Positions 1 to 9,207 of a stretch of DNA of 64,000 nucleotides are shown one piece after another (position 1 is the first letter of the stretch; each line of letters opens with the position of its first letter). Position numbers and translations under genes: made by a program. A model generated the notes under the pieces. That model was not told the DNA's origin, ran no database searches, and worked only from the letters and a program-made list of their open reading frames with translations. Source of the DNA: Elephas maximus indicus (Eukaryota; Chordata; Mammalia; Proboscidea; Elephantidae); the NCBI RefSeq assembly GCF_024166365.1, contig NW_026060237.1, positions 3,410,001 through 3,474,000 on the forward strand, given 5' to 3'.

Positions 1-696
1 TGTCTTAGTGTTTTTCTTTTTGGATCAATCTTGAATGGGGTTCGATGAGCATCTTGGATAGATATCCTTTCGTCTTTCATGATGTCAGGGAAGTTTTCTG
101 TCAGCAGATCTTCAACTATTCTCTCTGTGTTTTCCATCATCTCCTCCCTGTTCTGGGACTCCAATCACATGCAAGTTATCCTTCTTGATAGAGTCCCACA
201 TGATTCTTAGGATTTCTTCATTTTTAAAAATTCTTTCATCTGATTTTTTTCCATCTATATAAGTGTTAATTCCCTGGTCCTCCAGATTTCCCAGTCTGGA
301 TTCTAATTGCTCGATTCTGCTCCTCTGACTTCCTATTGCATTGTCTAATTCTGTAATTTTATTGTTAATCTTTTGGATTTCTGAATGCTGTCTCTCTATG
401 GATTCTTGCAACTTATTAATTTTTCCACTATGTTCTTGAATGATCTTTTTGAGTTCTTCAACTGTTTTATCAGTGTGTTCCTTGGCTTTTTCTGCAGATC
501 GCCTTATTTCATTTCTGAGGTCGTCCCTGATGTCTTGAAGCATTCTGTAAATTAGTTTTTTATATTCTGTATCTGATAATTCCAGAATTGTGTCTTCACT
601 TGGGAAAGATTTTGATTCTTTTGTTTGGGGGGTTGTAGAAGCAGTCATGGTCTGCTTCTTTATGTGGTTTGATATCGACTGCTGTCTCTGAGCCAT
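1..696 (-). pseudogene. L1 ORF1 protein, N-terminal part, frameshifted
   Basis: ORF1 encodes the RNA-binding chaperone of the L1 ribonucleoprotein. The frame opens at 696 (MAQRQQSISNHIKK) and gives a low-complexity N-terminus followed by a long heptad coiled coil (about residues 60-150: LQESIERQHSEIQKINNKIT). It then enters the RRM (HVIGVPEQG). Compared with the second ORF1 copy in this window, which reads GVPEQGE here, an extra base near 140-146 shifts the frame, and translation stops at 112. The sequence continues in another frame as IVEDLLTENFPDIM to the window edge. The arginine codon of the DAHRTP motif is intact here, unlike in the 18-kb copy. Product certain by family; function lost in this copy. 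Confidence 0.9.
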
Positions 697-1777
697 CTAT
701 AAGATATTGTAGTGATTTATTCTATATTTGCTCACTGAGTCTTATCTTGTTTTGTTTTCTTTCAATATACGTGGATGGGCTACTAGACTGTGCTGTCTTG
801 ATCATTGTAGCCCTTGACTTACTTATGTCCTATGAGCAGCTGGTTTGGGCTGTTACCAGATATATATGCCTGAGTCCATTCACTATTCTTGAGTAGAATC
901 TGATTTTGGGTCATCAAGTGTTTGATGAACCCTATCACCTATCCACCGTGAGAAGTAGTGGTGATAGTTGTGTGCACCAGATTCTAGTAGCAGCTGGGAT
1001 TCACACTGCATTGGGGGCAGGATGCTAACAGGCTTCCCCCAAGTGTCAGTGGGGTAGGTGTGTCTCTAATCCTAATGCACCTTGGTGGGTGGGCTCTGCA
1101 GCTCTACCTTAGGCCCCCAATGCAAGTACCTCTATAGATTGATAGGCGTCACCTTCCTTACACCCCTAAGGCAGGAGGCTCGGTTGTCTGGGGGGAGCTT
1201 CAGCCCTCAGTTCCCCATTGTGGGTCAGTGAGGGCTCTGTTGAATAAGCAGAGATATCAGACCTGGGAAAATTGTCTTTCCAGTAAATCCGCTAAAAAAA
1301 AAATGCAGTCAGATCCCTATCAGAAATGCCTTTGCATTATAATAGCCACCAAGTTCCCTGTAGGGATGAAAGCCCTAGACTGTGGCTCACGTATGCTTGG
1401 CTGGAGCTGGTTCTGTGTTTTTAGTCCAATAGGGAAGGATTTTTGGTCCCTGGGTGTTTTGCGGTTGCTTCTCTCACTCGGGAAGAATGGGTTAGGACAA
1501 AACCAAAAAAAAGGGGGGGGGGAAGAAAAAGCACAGAGCAGTTCTCTCTCTGGTTCAGGAAATTCCAGTGTTAATGAAGCCACCTGGGAAGGGGAGGGGA
1601 GCGTTCAGAAAAACAGGAGAGAGCAGCACCCTGGAATATAGACAAAGTTACTTATCTTCCTTGGGATGACTGTTTTATCTGAGATTCCCGAGGGGCGTGT
1701 CGCCTATGTCTGCTGGCTGGGTAGAGATTGCCCCCGAGGGTCAGGCCCGGAGAAGCCACGGGCAGTTCCTCCACTGA

Positions 1778-2449
1778 CAGTCCAATGCCCAGCGTCAAGG
1801 TTCCCCGGCTGGGATGCTGCACTCCCGGCTCCAAAACCAGTCGCTGCCTCCCCGCGACTTCTCCTCCCGCCAGCCACCACCACGCCCCCTGCGCTGAGCA
1901 GCTGGGCCCCCTCCCAGGGTCAGTTCGGGGGGGGTAGGGCTGCGCCCTTGTTTGCGCCATCACAGGATGTGGTGCTCAGCTCCCCTGCGCCCAGTCCAAA
2001 GGCCTGCGCCAAGGTTCCACTGCTGGGACGCTGCACTCCCAGCTCCAAAACCAGTTGCTGCCTCCCGGCGACTACTCCTCCCACCAGCGGCTGCAGCGCC
2101 GCCTCCGCTGACCAGCTGGGCACCCTCCCGAGGTCAGTTCAGGGGGGTAGGACTGTGCCCTGTGTTTGCACCATCTCAGGATGTGGTGCTCAGCTCCCCT
2201 CTGCCCAGTCCTAAGCCCGGCGCCAAGGTTACCTGACTGGGACGCTGGCTTCAGAATCCGAAAACAGTCTCTGCTTCCCCGTAGTTGTTCATGCTCCATC
2301 TCTGTCACTCAGGTCAACTCTTTAAATCTGTGTTTATTGGTCAGGGTTAGTAGATTGTCATGTATGTGATCAGTTCACTTGTTTTCCGAGTCTTTGTTGC
2401 AAGAGGGATCCGAGGTAGCGTCTACCTAGTCAGCCATCTTGGCCCCCCT
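1778..2449 (-). promoter_or_regulatory. L1 5'UTR promoter with tandem monomers (copy C)
   Basis: The GC-rich leader contains three related blocks. Each is recognised by a 'cagtcc...ccaaggtt...gggacgctg' signature starting at 1778, 1992 and 2216, which gives periods of 214 and 224 bp. The two inner blocks are complete. The outermost, which is 5' on the minus strand, merges into the element's terminus. Each block carries the phrases 'ggatgtggtgctcagc' and 'tcagttc.ggggg'. In rodent L1s such monomers act as additive internal promoters; the same role here is inference. Confidence 0.75.
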
Positions 2450-2536
2450 CCGAGTTTCATTTTTTATTGTCTGTTGCACATGACACAGGTTTTATATTAC
2501 TCTATATATGCTAATAACCATGGAATTAGGCCCATT

Positions 2537-2693
2537 CCAAAAAGTGATACCTTTGAGTTGATCCCAATTCATACCAACCCTACAGGAGAGAGTGGAACTG
2601 CCCTGTGGGGTTTCCAAGGAGCAGCTGGTGGATTTGAAGTGCTGGCCTTTACGTTATCAGCTGAGCTGTTAACCACTGTGCCACCAGGGCTCT
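2537..2693 (-). mobile_element. Afrotherian tRNA-derived SINE with a 12-bp TSD
   Basis: Minus-strand SINE. On the plus strand it reads from 'gttgatcccaattcat' to 'ccactgtgccaccagggctc', the reverse of the 'gagccctggtggcacagtgg' head. It is flanked by a perfect direct repeat attaggcccatt at 2525-2536 and 2694-2705, so the insertion boundaries are exact. Confidence 0.93.
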
Positions 2694-2705
2694 ATTAGGC
2701 CCATT

Positions 2706-3589
2706 AAGAGGACACAAAATTCATTATTTTATTTACCGTACAAAATATGTTACTGTTTTGCAACAATGAGTGTGTTTCTAAATTTGTCTTCCAAGAAAGC
2801 AACAAAGGGCAGTTATCAGAACTTTCCATTTATATTTTAACAGAATATTTTCATATTTCTTTAAGGAATATGGAGATTTCTCGAGGAAATAAATGAACAT
2901 TTAGATAATAAAAAGTATATAAATTTATTTTATTTTCCATTTTCCTCATACTGACTCTTTTAAGAAACTGATATCGTTATGACTTTGCAAAACAACCTTG
3001 CCAGTTGAGAGATGCTGCTATTGCTGTATCCATTATGGGTGTTGAAGAATTTTGCAAGGAAATAAAATACACATTTTATAAATTTTACATAAGATAATAA
3101 TTATATTTTCCTTTTCATTTCGGATCAGTCAGGTATAAATAGCTTCACATTCACCGTGACTCATGACGTGGCTCAACTAGTCCTGTGCAAAGCGAGCCAA
3201 AACATGTCTTAAGATTGAGCATACTCTTGTATTTGTGTCACGCTTTTTGTGATTGCTCTTGTCACTGAGGGATATAGGCAATAGTCCAATTAACTTTGAA
3301 GACATGGCATCAAAGAGTGGAAAGAGAGCGCACAAGTTTTTAAAGTATTTCAAGACGAAAAACACCCACGGCGTTCTACGAAAGGCCTGCCGTCAAACGT
3401 CATAGGACAAACTAATGAAATTATTTCTCACTACCTTGTAAGTGCTATTCCTTTTGACTATCTCAGACCTGAAGAACAAATTACACGGTCCAAATCAAAT
3501 TTCTTTTTTACTTAGTAATTTTCAACCAGATTTTTGTGTTAGCATCCAAATTTTATTTTATAAATTTTACTGGTTTCATAAATTAATTT
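2706..3589. other. AT-rich DNA without a recognisable gene
   Basis: Low-GC sequence with many stop codons in all frames. A short plus-strand frame near 3303 (MASKSGKRAHKFLKYF) precedes the hAT-like relic and might be its N-terminus, but I cannot support that. No RNA gene or recognised repeat is visible. Confidence 0.4.
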
Positions 3590-3850
3590 ATTTTCAATTA
3601 TTTAAATGTATTGGCTATGGCCATGTTATCAGGAGGTATCAGTCCCTGGAGAAGCATACCTTGCTTGATAAAGTAGAGGGTCAGCAAAAAAGAGGAAGCC
3701 CCTCAATAAGATGGATTGACACAGTGGCTACAACAAAGGGCTGAAGCGTACAATGATTGTGAGGATGGCACAGGCCTGGGAAGTGTTTCCTTCTGTTTTA
3801 CTTGGGTCCCTATGAGTCAGAGCCTACTCGACAGCACCTAACAACAACAG
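3590..3850 (+). mobile_element. BovB/RTE LINE, 3' end
   Basis: This is the terminal piece of the RTE LINE. It translates in pieces as GHVIRRYQSLEKHTLLDKVEGQ and then RGSPSIRWIDTVA, the conserved RTE C-terminus. It is followed by the 3' tail 'gtccctatgagtcagagcc...cacctaacaacaaca'. It is 5'-truncated, as most RTE copies are, and splits the AT-rich DNA upstream of the transposase relic. Confidence 0.85.
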
Positions 3851-3859
3851 TGGTAGAAC

Positions 3860-5570
3860 CAAATTGAAAAACACTGCCATAACGTGGATATACCATGTAA
3901 AATGAAATGACAACAACTAACTGGAGTGCAAATAATGAAAACCTGCAGAAGATAAAAAGGATTTGTGAATCCCTGAAGAGAATACCGGAATTAACTTCCT
4001 TTTTAAAACGTAATGAATGAGAAGAGACTTCTTCCCTCAAACACTCGAGTTTAGTGGGTGGAGATCATTGTACTCGCACCAATAGTTCTGACTTTAGAGT
4101 AGCAATACAAACATAACAGAATTTGTTCCAAACTCTGTGTCCATTCCTTGAGGTAGTAAAAAATTAATAATGGTGTAGAAAGTGAAACAATCTTAGCATC
4201 TGAAATTGTTGCACCTGCAGACCTCGTAAATAACAGAAACGCGGATTCTACTTTGGGGAATAATTTTTCTTCTAGTGATGTAAATTATCGAATCGAAAGA
4301 AGGCCCAGGGATTGTCAGCATCACAGTGGACCATTTGAAAATTCATGTCAAAATATTCTGGATGGTAAACAAACAAAATCCTGTAGCCAGAAGATGTTTC
4401 TATGGTGCAAAGTTAGTGGTGGAAATTATGAGAGGGAGCGGCTACCGTTTTCTCCACCACTGGGCTCTGCATATTGTTTTGATTGACAACTATTCAGTCC
4501 TAAATCATTTAATTCTTGGTTTGCTAAGGGTGGATTTAGGAACTAGCACAACTGAAATATGATCAAAAAACATGAAAACAGTTCAATTCACAGAGGTTGT
4601 ATGTTATCATATTTAAACTGAAGACGTGGTTTTGGCTTAACTCATGAACTAGAAACACAAATTAATGAAGACTGTCAATATTGGAAACATTTTGCACTGC
4701 ATTATTGCTGTCATTCTAACAATCGCTGAATATGGACTACCTTTTTGAAGAAGAAATGAAGTGTTTGAGTTCCTGCAAAATGGAAATTTTGGGGGTGTAC
4801 TGGAACTCGTTGCTCAGTTTGATCCACTTTTAGCAGGTGACATCTCAAAATATGATAACATAGTAAAGCAACCCATCGTATGTCTACAAAAATGTGTGAG
4901 AAATTAATAAACGTAAAAAGTGATAAAGTTTGATCAATTATTTTCAGCAAAGTAAGTGTAGCTTAATCTTTCAGTTTATCTGTAGATTCCACTCATGATC
5001 TTTCTCATATAGAGCAGCTAAGTATTGTTTTAAGATACAGATCTACAACAGATGGAAAACCCTGTTGAGGGATTTGTCACAGTTACTAGCTTAGAAATTC
5101 ATACCAGCGAAGGAGTTGTAAATCAAATACTTCACTATGTGTGCAAAGTTTACACAATCAGTTGTTCTAAGTGCAGAGGCCAGTCCTATGACAATGCTGC
5201 CATTATGTCAGGGTGTTATGAAGACATGCAACAGAAAGTTTTAGAACGTAATGAGTATGCCTTTTCATGCTACATGCTATTCATTTGCTTAATCTTGTAG
5301 GACATAGCTCAGTAGAATGTTGTCCAGAAACAGTTCAGTTTTTTCTATCGTTCCGTTACTATGCACATTTTTGCCTCCTTTACTCACCAGTGGGCAGTTT
5401 TTAAAACATATTTAGGCAATGACTGAGGATTAAAACATCTTTCTAATATATACTGAAACGCACACTTTGTAGCAACAAGCGTAATTCTGAAATCCTACTC
5501 TAAGACTCTATATGCCTTAGAAAGTATTGCTGAAGACCAGATACAAAAAAAGGTAATTCCAAAAGAGAAG
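3860..5570 (+). pseudogene. Decayed hAT-type (TTF zinc finger / DUF4371, ZMYM-like) transposase relic
   Basis: Stop-riddled coding remains keep the order of hAT-family transposases and of the ZMYM/THAP12-like genes derived from them. A TTF-type zinc-finger piece lies near 4436-4483 (ERLPFSPPLGSAYCF then LFSPKS after a stop). A region resembling the conserved 'HENS...H' follows near 4575-4600. The DUF4371 core piece is near 4780-4860 (NGNFGGVLELVAQFDPLLAG). The RNase-H-like piece includes FVTVTSLEIHTSEGVV and the signature CRGQSYDNAAIMSG near 5172-5215. A later piece is near 5471-5540 (LKSYSKTLYALESIAEDQ). At least three frame changes and many stops make it non-functional. I see no terminal inverted repeats, so it could be an old DNA transposon or a processed copy of a ZMYM-like gene. 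Confidence 0.75.
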
Positions 5571-5629
5571 GTGAAAACATTGTCAACAAAATGTAAACAC
5601 TGGAGTATGTATTTACGATGATTATGTAG

Positions 5630-5798
5630 GAAAATATATTGAAATATCATGGCTTGGGTCAGGCTCACCTTAGTGCTCAAAGTGACGTCTTTGCTTTTTA
5701 ACACTTTAAAAAGATCTTTTGCACCAGATTTGCCCAATGCAATGCGTCATTTGATCTTTTGATTTCTGGACTGCTGCTTCTATGGGTGTTGATTGTGG
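5630..5798 (-). mobile_element. BovB/RTE fragment (reverse-transcriptase C-terminal region)
   Basis: The minus strand reads MGKSGAKDLFKVLKSKDVTL, the same segment as ALGKSAAKDLFKVLKSK in the better RTE copy near 28.4 kb. Only about 170 bp remain, ending where the LTR-like repeat begins. From 5738 rightwards it is included in the inverted duplication. Confidence 0.85.
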
Positions 5799-6304
5799 TG
5801 CTCCCCCAAAATATGTGTCAACTTGGCTAGGCCATCGTTCCCTGTATTATGTGATTGTCCACCATTTTGTCATCTGATGTGATTCTCCCATGTGGTGTAA
5901 ATTCTACCTCTATGATATTAATGAGGCAGGATTAGAGGCAGTTACGATAATGAAGCTGGACTCAATCTACAAGATGAGGTTGTGTCTTGAGTCAATGTCC
6001 TTTGAGATCTAAAAGAGAGAAGTGAGCAGAGAGTCAGGAGGACCTCATACCAGGAAGAAAGCAGAGCTGGGAGCAGAGTGCGTCCTCTGGACCTGGGGTT
6101 CCTCTGATGAGAAGCTCCTAGACCAAGAGAAGATTGATGAGAAGGACCTTCCCCCAGAGCCTACAGAGTGAAAAAAAACCTTCCCCTGGAGCTGATGTCC
6201 TGAATTTAAACTTATACTGTACTAGACTGTGAGAGAATAAACTTCTCTTCATTAAAGCCATCTTCTTGTAGTATTTCTCTTATAGCAGCACTAGATAACT
6301 AAGG
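5796..6304 (+). mobile_element. MaLR-like solo LTR (arm copy)
   Basis: About 0.5 kb running from 'gctcccccaaaatatgtgtc' to 'gcactagataactaag', with an AATAAA-type signal near 6235. Its layout closely resembles ERVL-MaLR (MST/MLT1) LTRs. Other copies lie at 48352-48833, 49371-49890 and 63434-63940. The first bases are merged with the preceding RTE fragment, so it is probably trimmed at its 5' edge. Confidence 0.7.
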
Positions 6305-6317
6305 TAACCTCTAAAAA

Positions 6318-6525
6318 CAAAAAACAAACCAGATGCCCTGGAGTCGAGCCTGATTCATGGTGACCCCACGTGTGTCAGAATAGAACTGGGCTCTGTAGGG
6401 TTTTCAGGGGCTGATTTTTCAGAAGTAGATTACCGGTCCTTTTTTCTAGGTTCCTCTGGGTGGACTCGAATCTCCAAACTTTGGTTTAACATCTGACTTC
6501 CTTAGCTGTTTTAACCATCCAGAGA
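6318..6525 (-). mobile_element. Afrotherian SINE, long subfamily
   Basis: The plus strand shows 'ggtgaccccacgtgtgtcagaatag', 'tttttcagaagtagatta' and an end near 'aaccatccagagact'. It is the long variant with an internal 'ctgattttt cagaagtagat' block. The ortholog in the right arm is 63210-63430. Confidence 0.85.
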
Positions 6526-6544
6526 CTTCATAGCCATCAGGAAT

Positions 6545-6770
6545 AAAAAAAAAAAAAAAAAATCAAAACTCGTTGTTTTCCAGTGGATTCTGACTCATGG
6601 CTCCCCCATGTGTGTCAGAGTAGAACTGTGCTCCATACAGTTTTCAATGGCTGGTTTTTCAGAAGTAGATCACCACGCTGTTATTTCATGGCACCTCTGA
6701 GTAGGCTTGAATTTCCCACCTTTGTGTTAGCAGCTGGATGCTTAACCATTTGCTCCACTCAAGGACTCCA
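6545..6770 (-). mobile_element. Afrotherian SINE with long A tract at its edge
   Basis: It starts just right of an 18-A tract (about 6546-6563), which in minus orientation lies as A on the plus strand beside the SINE 3' end. It ends at 'gctccactcaaggactcc'. Right-arm partner at 62975-63185. Confidence 0.85.
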
Positions 6771-6851
6771 GTTCAAGCCACTAAGTGGGTGGTCACTTGT
6801 TATGACAGCAATAGAGAATGGTAATACCCAGTTTATGAAGCCCTTTTAGTT

Positions 6852-7035
6852 GGTAGTTGCCATTGGATCAATCTAAATCGTGATGAAGAACTGGGCCCCA
6901 GAGGGTTTTCAATGGCTGTGACCTTTTACAGCAGATTACCAGGTTTTTCTTCCAAGGCACGTCTGGGTTGGTTTGAATCACCAACCTTTTGCCTCTCGTC
7001 AAGAATTTAACCGTTTGCACCACCCAGGGACTCCT
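6852..7035 (-). mobile_element. Afrotherian SINE, long subfamily
   Basis: Plus strand 'gttgccattggatcaatc' through 'tttgcaccacccagggactcc'. Right-arm partner at 62705-62890, with the same flanking unique DNA (7040-7635 / 62100-62700). Confidence 0.85.
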
Positions 7036-7039
7036 AGGA

Positions 7040-7634
7040 AGCCCTCGAAGTAACGAATTAATTGGTACACTATTGAGGGAGCTGAGATTCTCCTTTCAAT
7101 GCTGAAAATGTCGCCATTTCCTCCTGGAACTTTAAGCAGGTAGTAAGGTTATGAAAGGCCAATTTAGAGAACCAACCTGGAGTTATTCCAAATGGTTTTT
7201 ATTGCCCTTGTAAGCAACTGGATAAAATACTACTTTTGTCAAAGATCCAACTCAAAACAAGCCAGGGTGGCATCCAAAGACTATTTCCAGATCCAATTCA
7301 CCCACAGAGCCTTCATCTTAGAGAATGTTATAAATCTCCCCCATCCCCAAAGGTCCAAGACTCTAGTGGAAGTTCTTTGTGCTTACTGTTGCTGTTGTAA
7401 CTCACAGTATCACTTCCAGAAAATTAGCTGTACCTCTAGAGACTAGAGAGTTGATTTTTACTCTCCCTTGGGGTTGCCTTGTGCATCTCTCAGCCCATAC
7501 TCTTCTGCCTGCTTAAGCTCAGCCAGTTAATACCCCATTAACGTTTAAATTTCATTATATTTTTCTGCTTTTTTTGTAAACAGAATCCTTCAGCCCCAAA
7601 GAAAGGCGCTCATTTTTTGGTTCACTGCCAAGCT
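7040..7634. other. Unique DNA conserved between the two arms
   Basis: This is non-repeat sequence with no convincing gene. It is the best anchor for the inverted duplication, because it is not a dispersed family member yet recurs at about 62103-62700 in reverse. A short open frame at 7192-7446 is not preserved in the partner and is not regarded as coding. Confidence 0.7.
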
Positions 7635-7639
7635 GTTGT

Positions 7640-8088
7640 TACTGGGTGCTTTGGAGTTGATTCCAACTCACGGCAACCCCATGTGACAGAATACAACCGC
7701 CCCATAGTGTTTCCTAGCTTGTCATCTTTCCTTTGGACGTGTTATCAGCAGGGGCCAGTGCCTGGAGAAGGACATAATGTTTGGTAAGGTAGAAGGTCAG
7801 TGAAAGAGAGGAAGGCCCTCAGTGAGATGGATTGGCACAGTGGCTAAAACAATGGGCTCAAGCATAACAATGATTGCGAGGATGGCACAGGACCTGGCCG
7901 AGTTTCTTTCTGTTGCACATAGGTCCACTATGAGTTGGAAGTGCCTCGATGACACCGAATAACAATGGTCTTCACAGGAGCAGATTGCCAGGCCTTTCTC
8001 CCTTGGAGCCACAGAGTGAGTTTGAACTGCCAACCTTTCTGTTAGCAGCCAAGTGCTTAACCATTATGCCACCAGAGGTCCTTCATTT
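7640..8088 (-). mobile_element. Afrotherian SINE split by an RTE 3' end
   Basis: The SINE halves are 7640-7735 ('ggtgctttggagttgatt...tgtcatct') and 7969-8088 ('gtcttcacaggagcagattgcc...ccaccagaggtcc'). The 7736-7968 insert is a sense RTE tail. The identical nested arrangement occurs in the right arm (61650-62100), so the insertion predates the duplication. Confidence 0.88.
7736..7968 (+). mobile_element. BovB/RTE 3' end inserted in a SINE
   Basis: Shows 'tgttatcagcaggggcc', 'gatggattggcacagtgg', 'gattgcgaggatggcac' and an end at 'acaccgaataacaa', the RTE C-terminus and tail. Partner at 61779-61999 on the minus strand. Confidence 0.85.
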
Positions 8089-8099
8089 CTACCCAAAAA

Positions 8100-8262
8100 T
8101 AAACCAAACCCATTGCCATTGAGTCAATTCTGACCCATAGCAACCCTAAGGAACAGAGTAGAACTGTCCCATAGTGTTTCCAAGGAGCACCTGGTGGATT
8201 CGAACTGCTGATCTTTTGGTTGGCAGCTGCAGCTCTTAACTACTACGCCACCAGGGTTTCCA
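8100..8262 (-). mobile_element. Afrotherian SINE, short subfamily
   Basis: Plus strand 'aaacccattgccattgagtc' to 'taactactacgccaccaggg'. The B-box equivalent 'ggtggattcgaactgc' is well kept. Partner at 61483-61640. Confidence 0.9.
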
Positions 8263-8374
8263 AGCATAATAATTATATAATTTCACTACTGACGTTCAAC
8301 AGCACGATTTAGCATCAGTCTGCTATTTAATTTGTATTAATAATTCTTCATTCTACAAACATTGACTCAGTGCA

Positions 8375-9207
8375 AAAGTAAATCCACCCATACTGACAAT
8401 CACCATAAATATAAATGGATTAAATGCTCCTATCAAGAGGTAGAGTGGCAGAATGGATTAAAAAAAATAGAAAAAACACACACACAAAGGAAAAAGAAAA
8501 AAAAAAGCATGATGCATCTATATGCTGTCTACACCTTAGGAACAAGGACATATACAGATTAAAAGCTAAATAATGAAAAAAAAAAAGTCAGTGCAAATAG
8601 CAACCAAAACAAAACACTTGTGATAATATCTGAAAAAATTAGACAGTAAATTAATATTAGAAAAGATAAAAGAACAACTATGTCGATTCAAGAAGACATT
8701 ACAATTACAAATACACATCTAACATCAGAGCCTCAAAATATATACAGCAATCTCTGAGAAAACTGAGCAGAGAGTGGAAAGGTGTGCAATAATACTTGGT
8801 GTTTTATGCAGCTGAATCGATCCCAGCTTATAACTACGCTATAGGATGTAGTAGAAATGCCCCATAGAGTTTCCTAGGCTAAATATTTAAGAGAATAGGT
8901 TATCTTTTCTCTTGCAGAGCTGTTGGGTATGTTTGACCTGCCAACGTTTGGGTTAGCAGCCAAGATCTTAATGATTGGGCTACTAATGTATGAAAAGTTA
9001 CAATAGTAGGAAACTTTAAAACACCATTTTCTGTTATGGAAGGAACTAGAAAGCAGATCAATAAAGAAAGAAGACTTAACTATCACTATTAAACAATTGG
9101 ACCTACCAGGCATTTATGGAACACTCTGCCCCACAGCAGCTCTACATACATTCTTCTCCAATGAACTAAGATTATTCTCCAATACAGACAATATTTTAGT
9201 GCTCAGG
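8375..9207 (+). mobile_element. L1M ORF2 5' region with nested SINE, duplicated from or with 35598-36412
   Basis: Old L1 sequence in sense orientation. Its end reads QINKERRLNYHY-type endonuclease-domain text and then LDLPGIYGTLCPTAALHTFF, the endonuclease region of ORF2. The reverse complement of 35598-36412 aligns throughout, including the SINE at the same nucleotide position and the same odd 'taaatatttaagagaata' stretch inside it. It is therefore a genomic duplication rather than a separate retrotransposition. Confidence 0.88.
8816..8990 (-). mobile_element. SINE nested in the L1M fragment
   Basis: Degenerate afrotherian SINE ('gctgaatcgatcccagc' to 'taatgattgggctacta'). It shares its insertion point and an internal AT-rich insertion with the SINE at 35810-36012. 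Confidence 0.85.

Larger units (their letters stand above)
1..2449 (-). mobile_element. L1 LINE, 5' portion (copy C), running off the left edge
   Basis: This is the 5' end of an L1 read on the minus strand. The GC-rich 5'UTR runs from about 2449 down to 697, then ORF1 starts with ATG at 696-694. The 5' terminus is recognised because the same terminal sequence (a cagccatct/ggcccc block) ends the full-length L1 at 20402. The remainder of the element lies to the left of the window, so neither its 3' end nor a target-site duplication can be seen. The 5'UTR is built of about 215-bp monomers, listed separately. Confidence 0.93.
5738..8368 (+). repeat. Left arm of a large inverted duplication (partner 61370-64000)
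   Basis: Read as reverse complement, 61370-64000 follows this block element by element: RTE fragment, LTR, three SINEs, unique DNA, a SINE split by an RTE tail, and a last SINE. Matching points have a constant coordinate sum of about 69738 (5738/64000, 7192/62547, 8363/61375), so the arms are collinear with almost no net length change. By eye the identity is roughly 85 percent. The right arm continues beyond the window edge. Confidence 0.9.
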
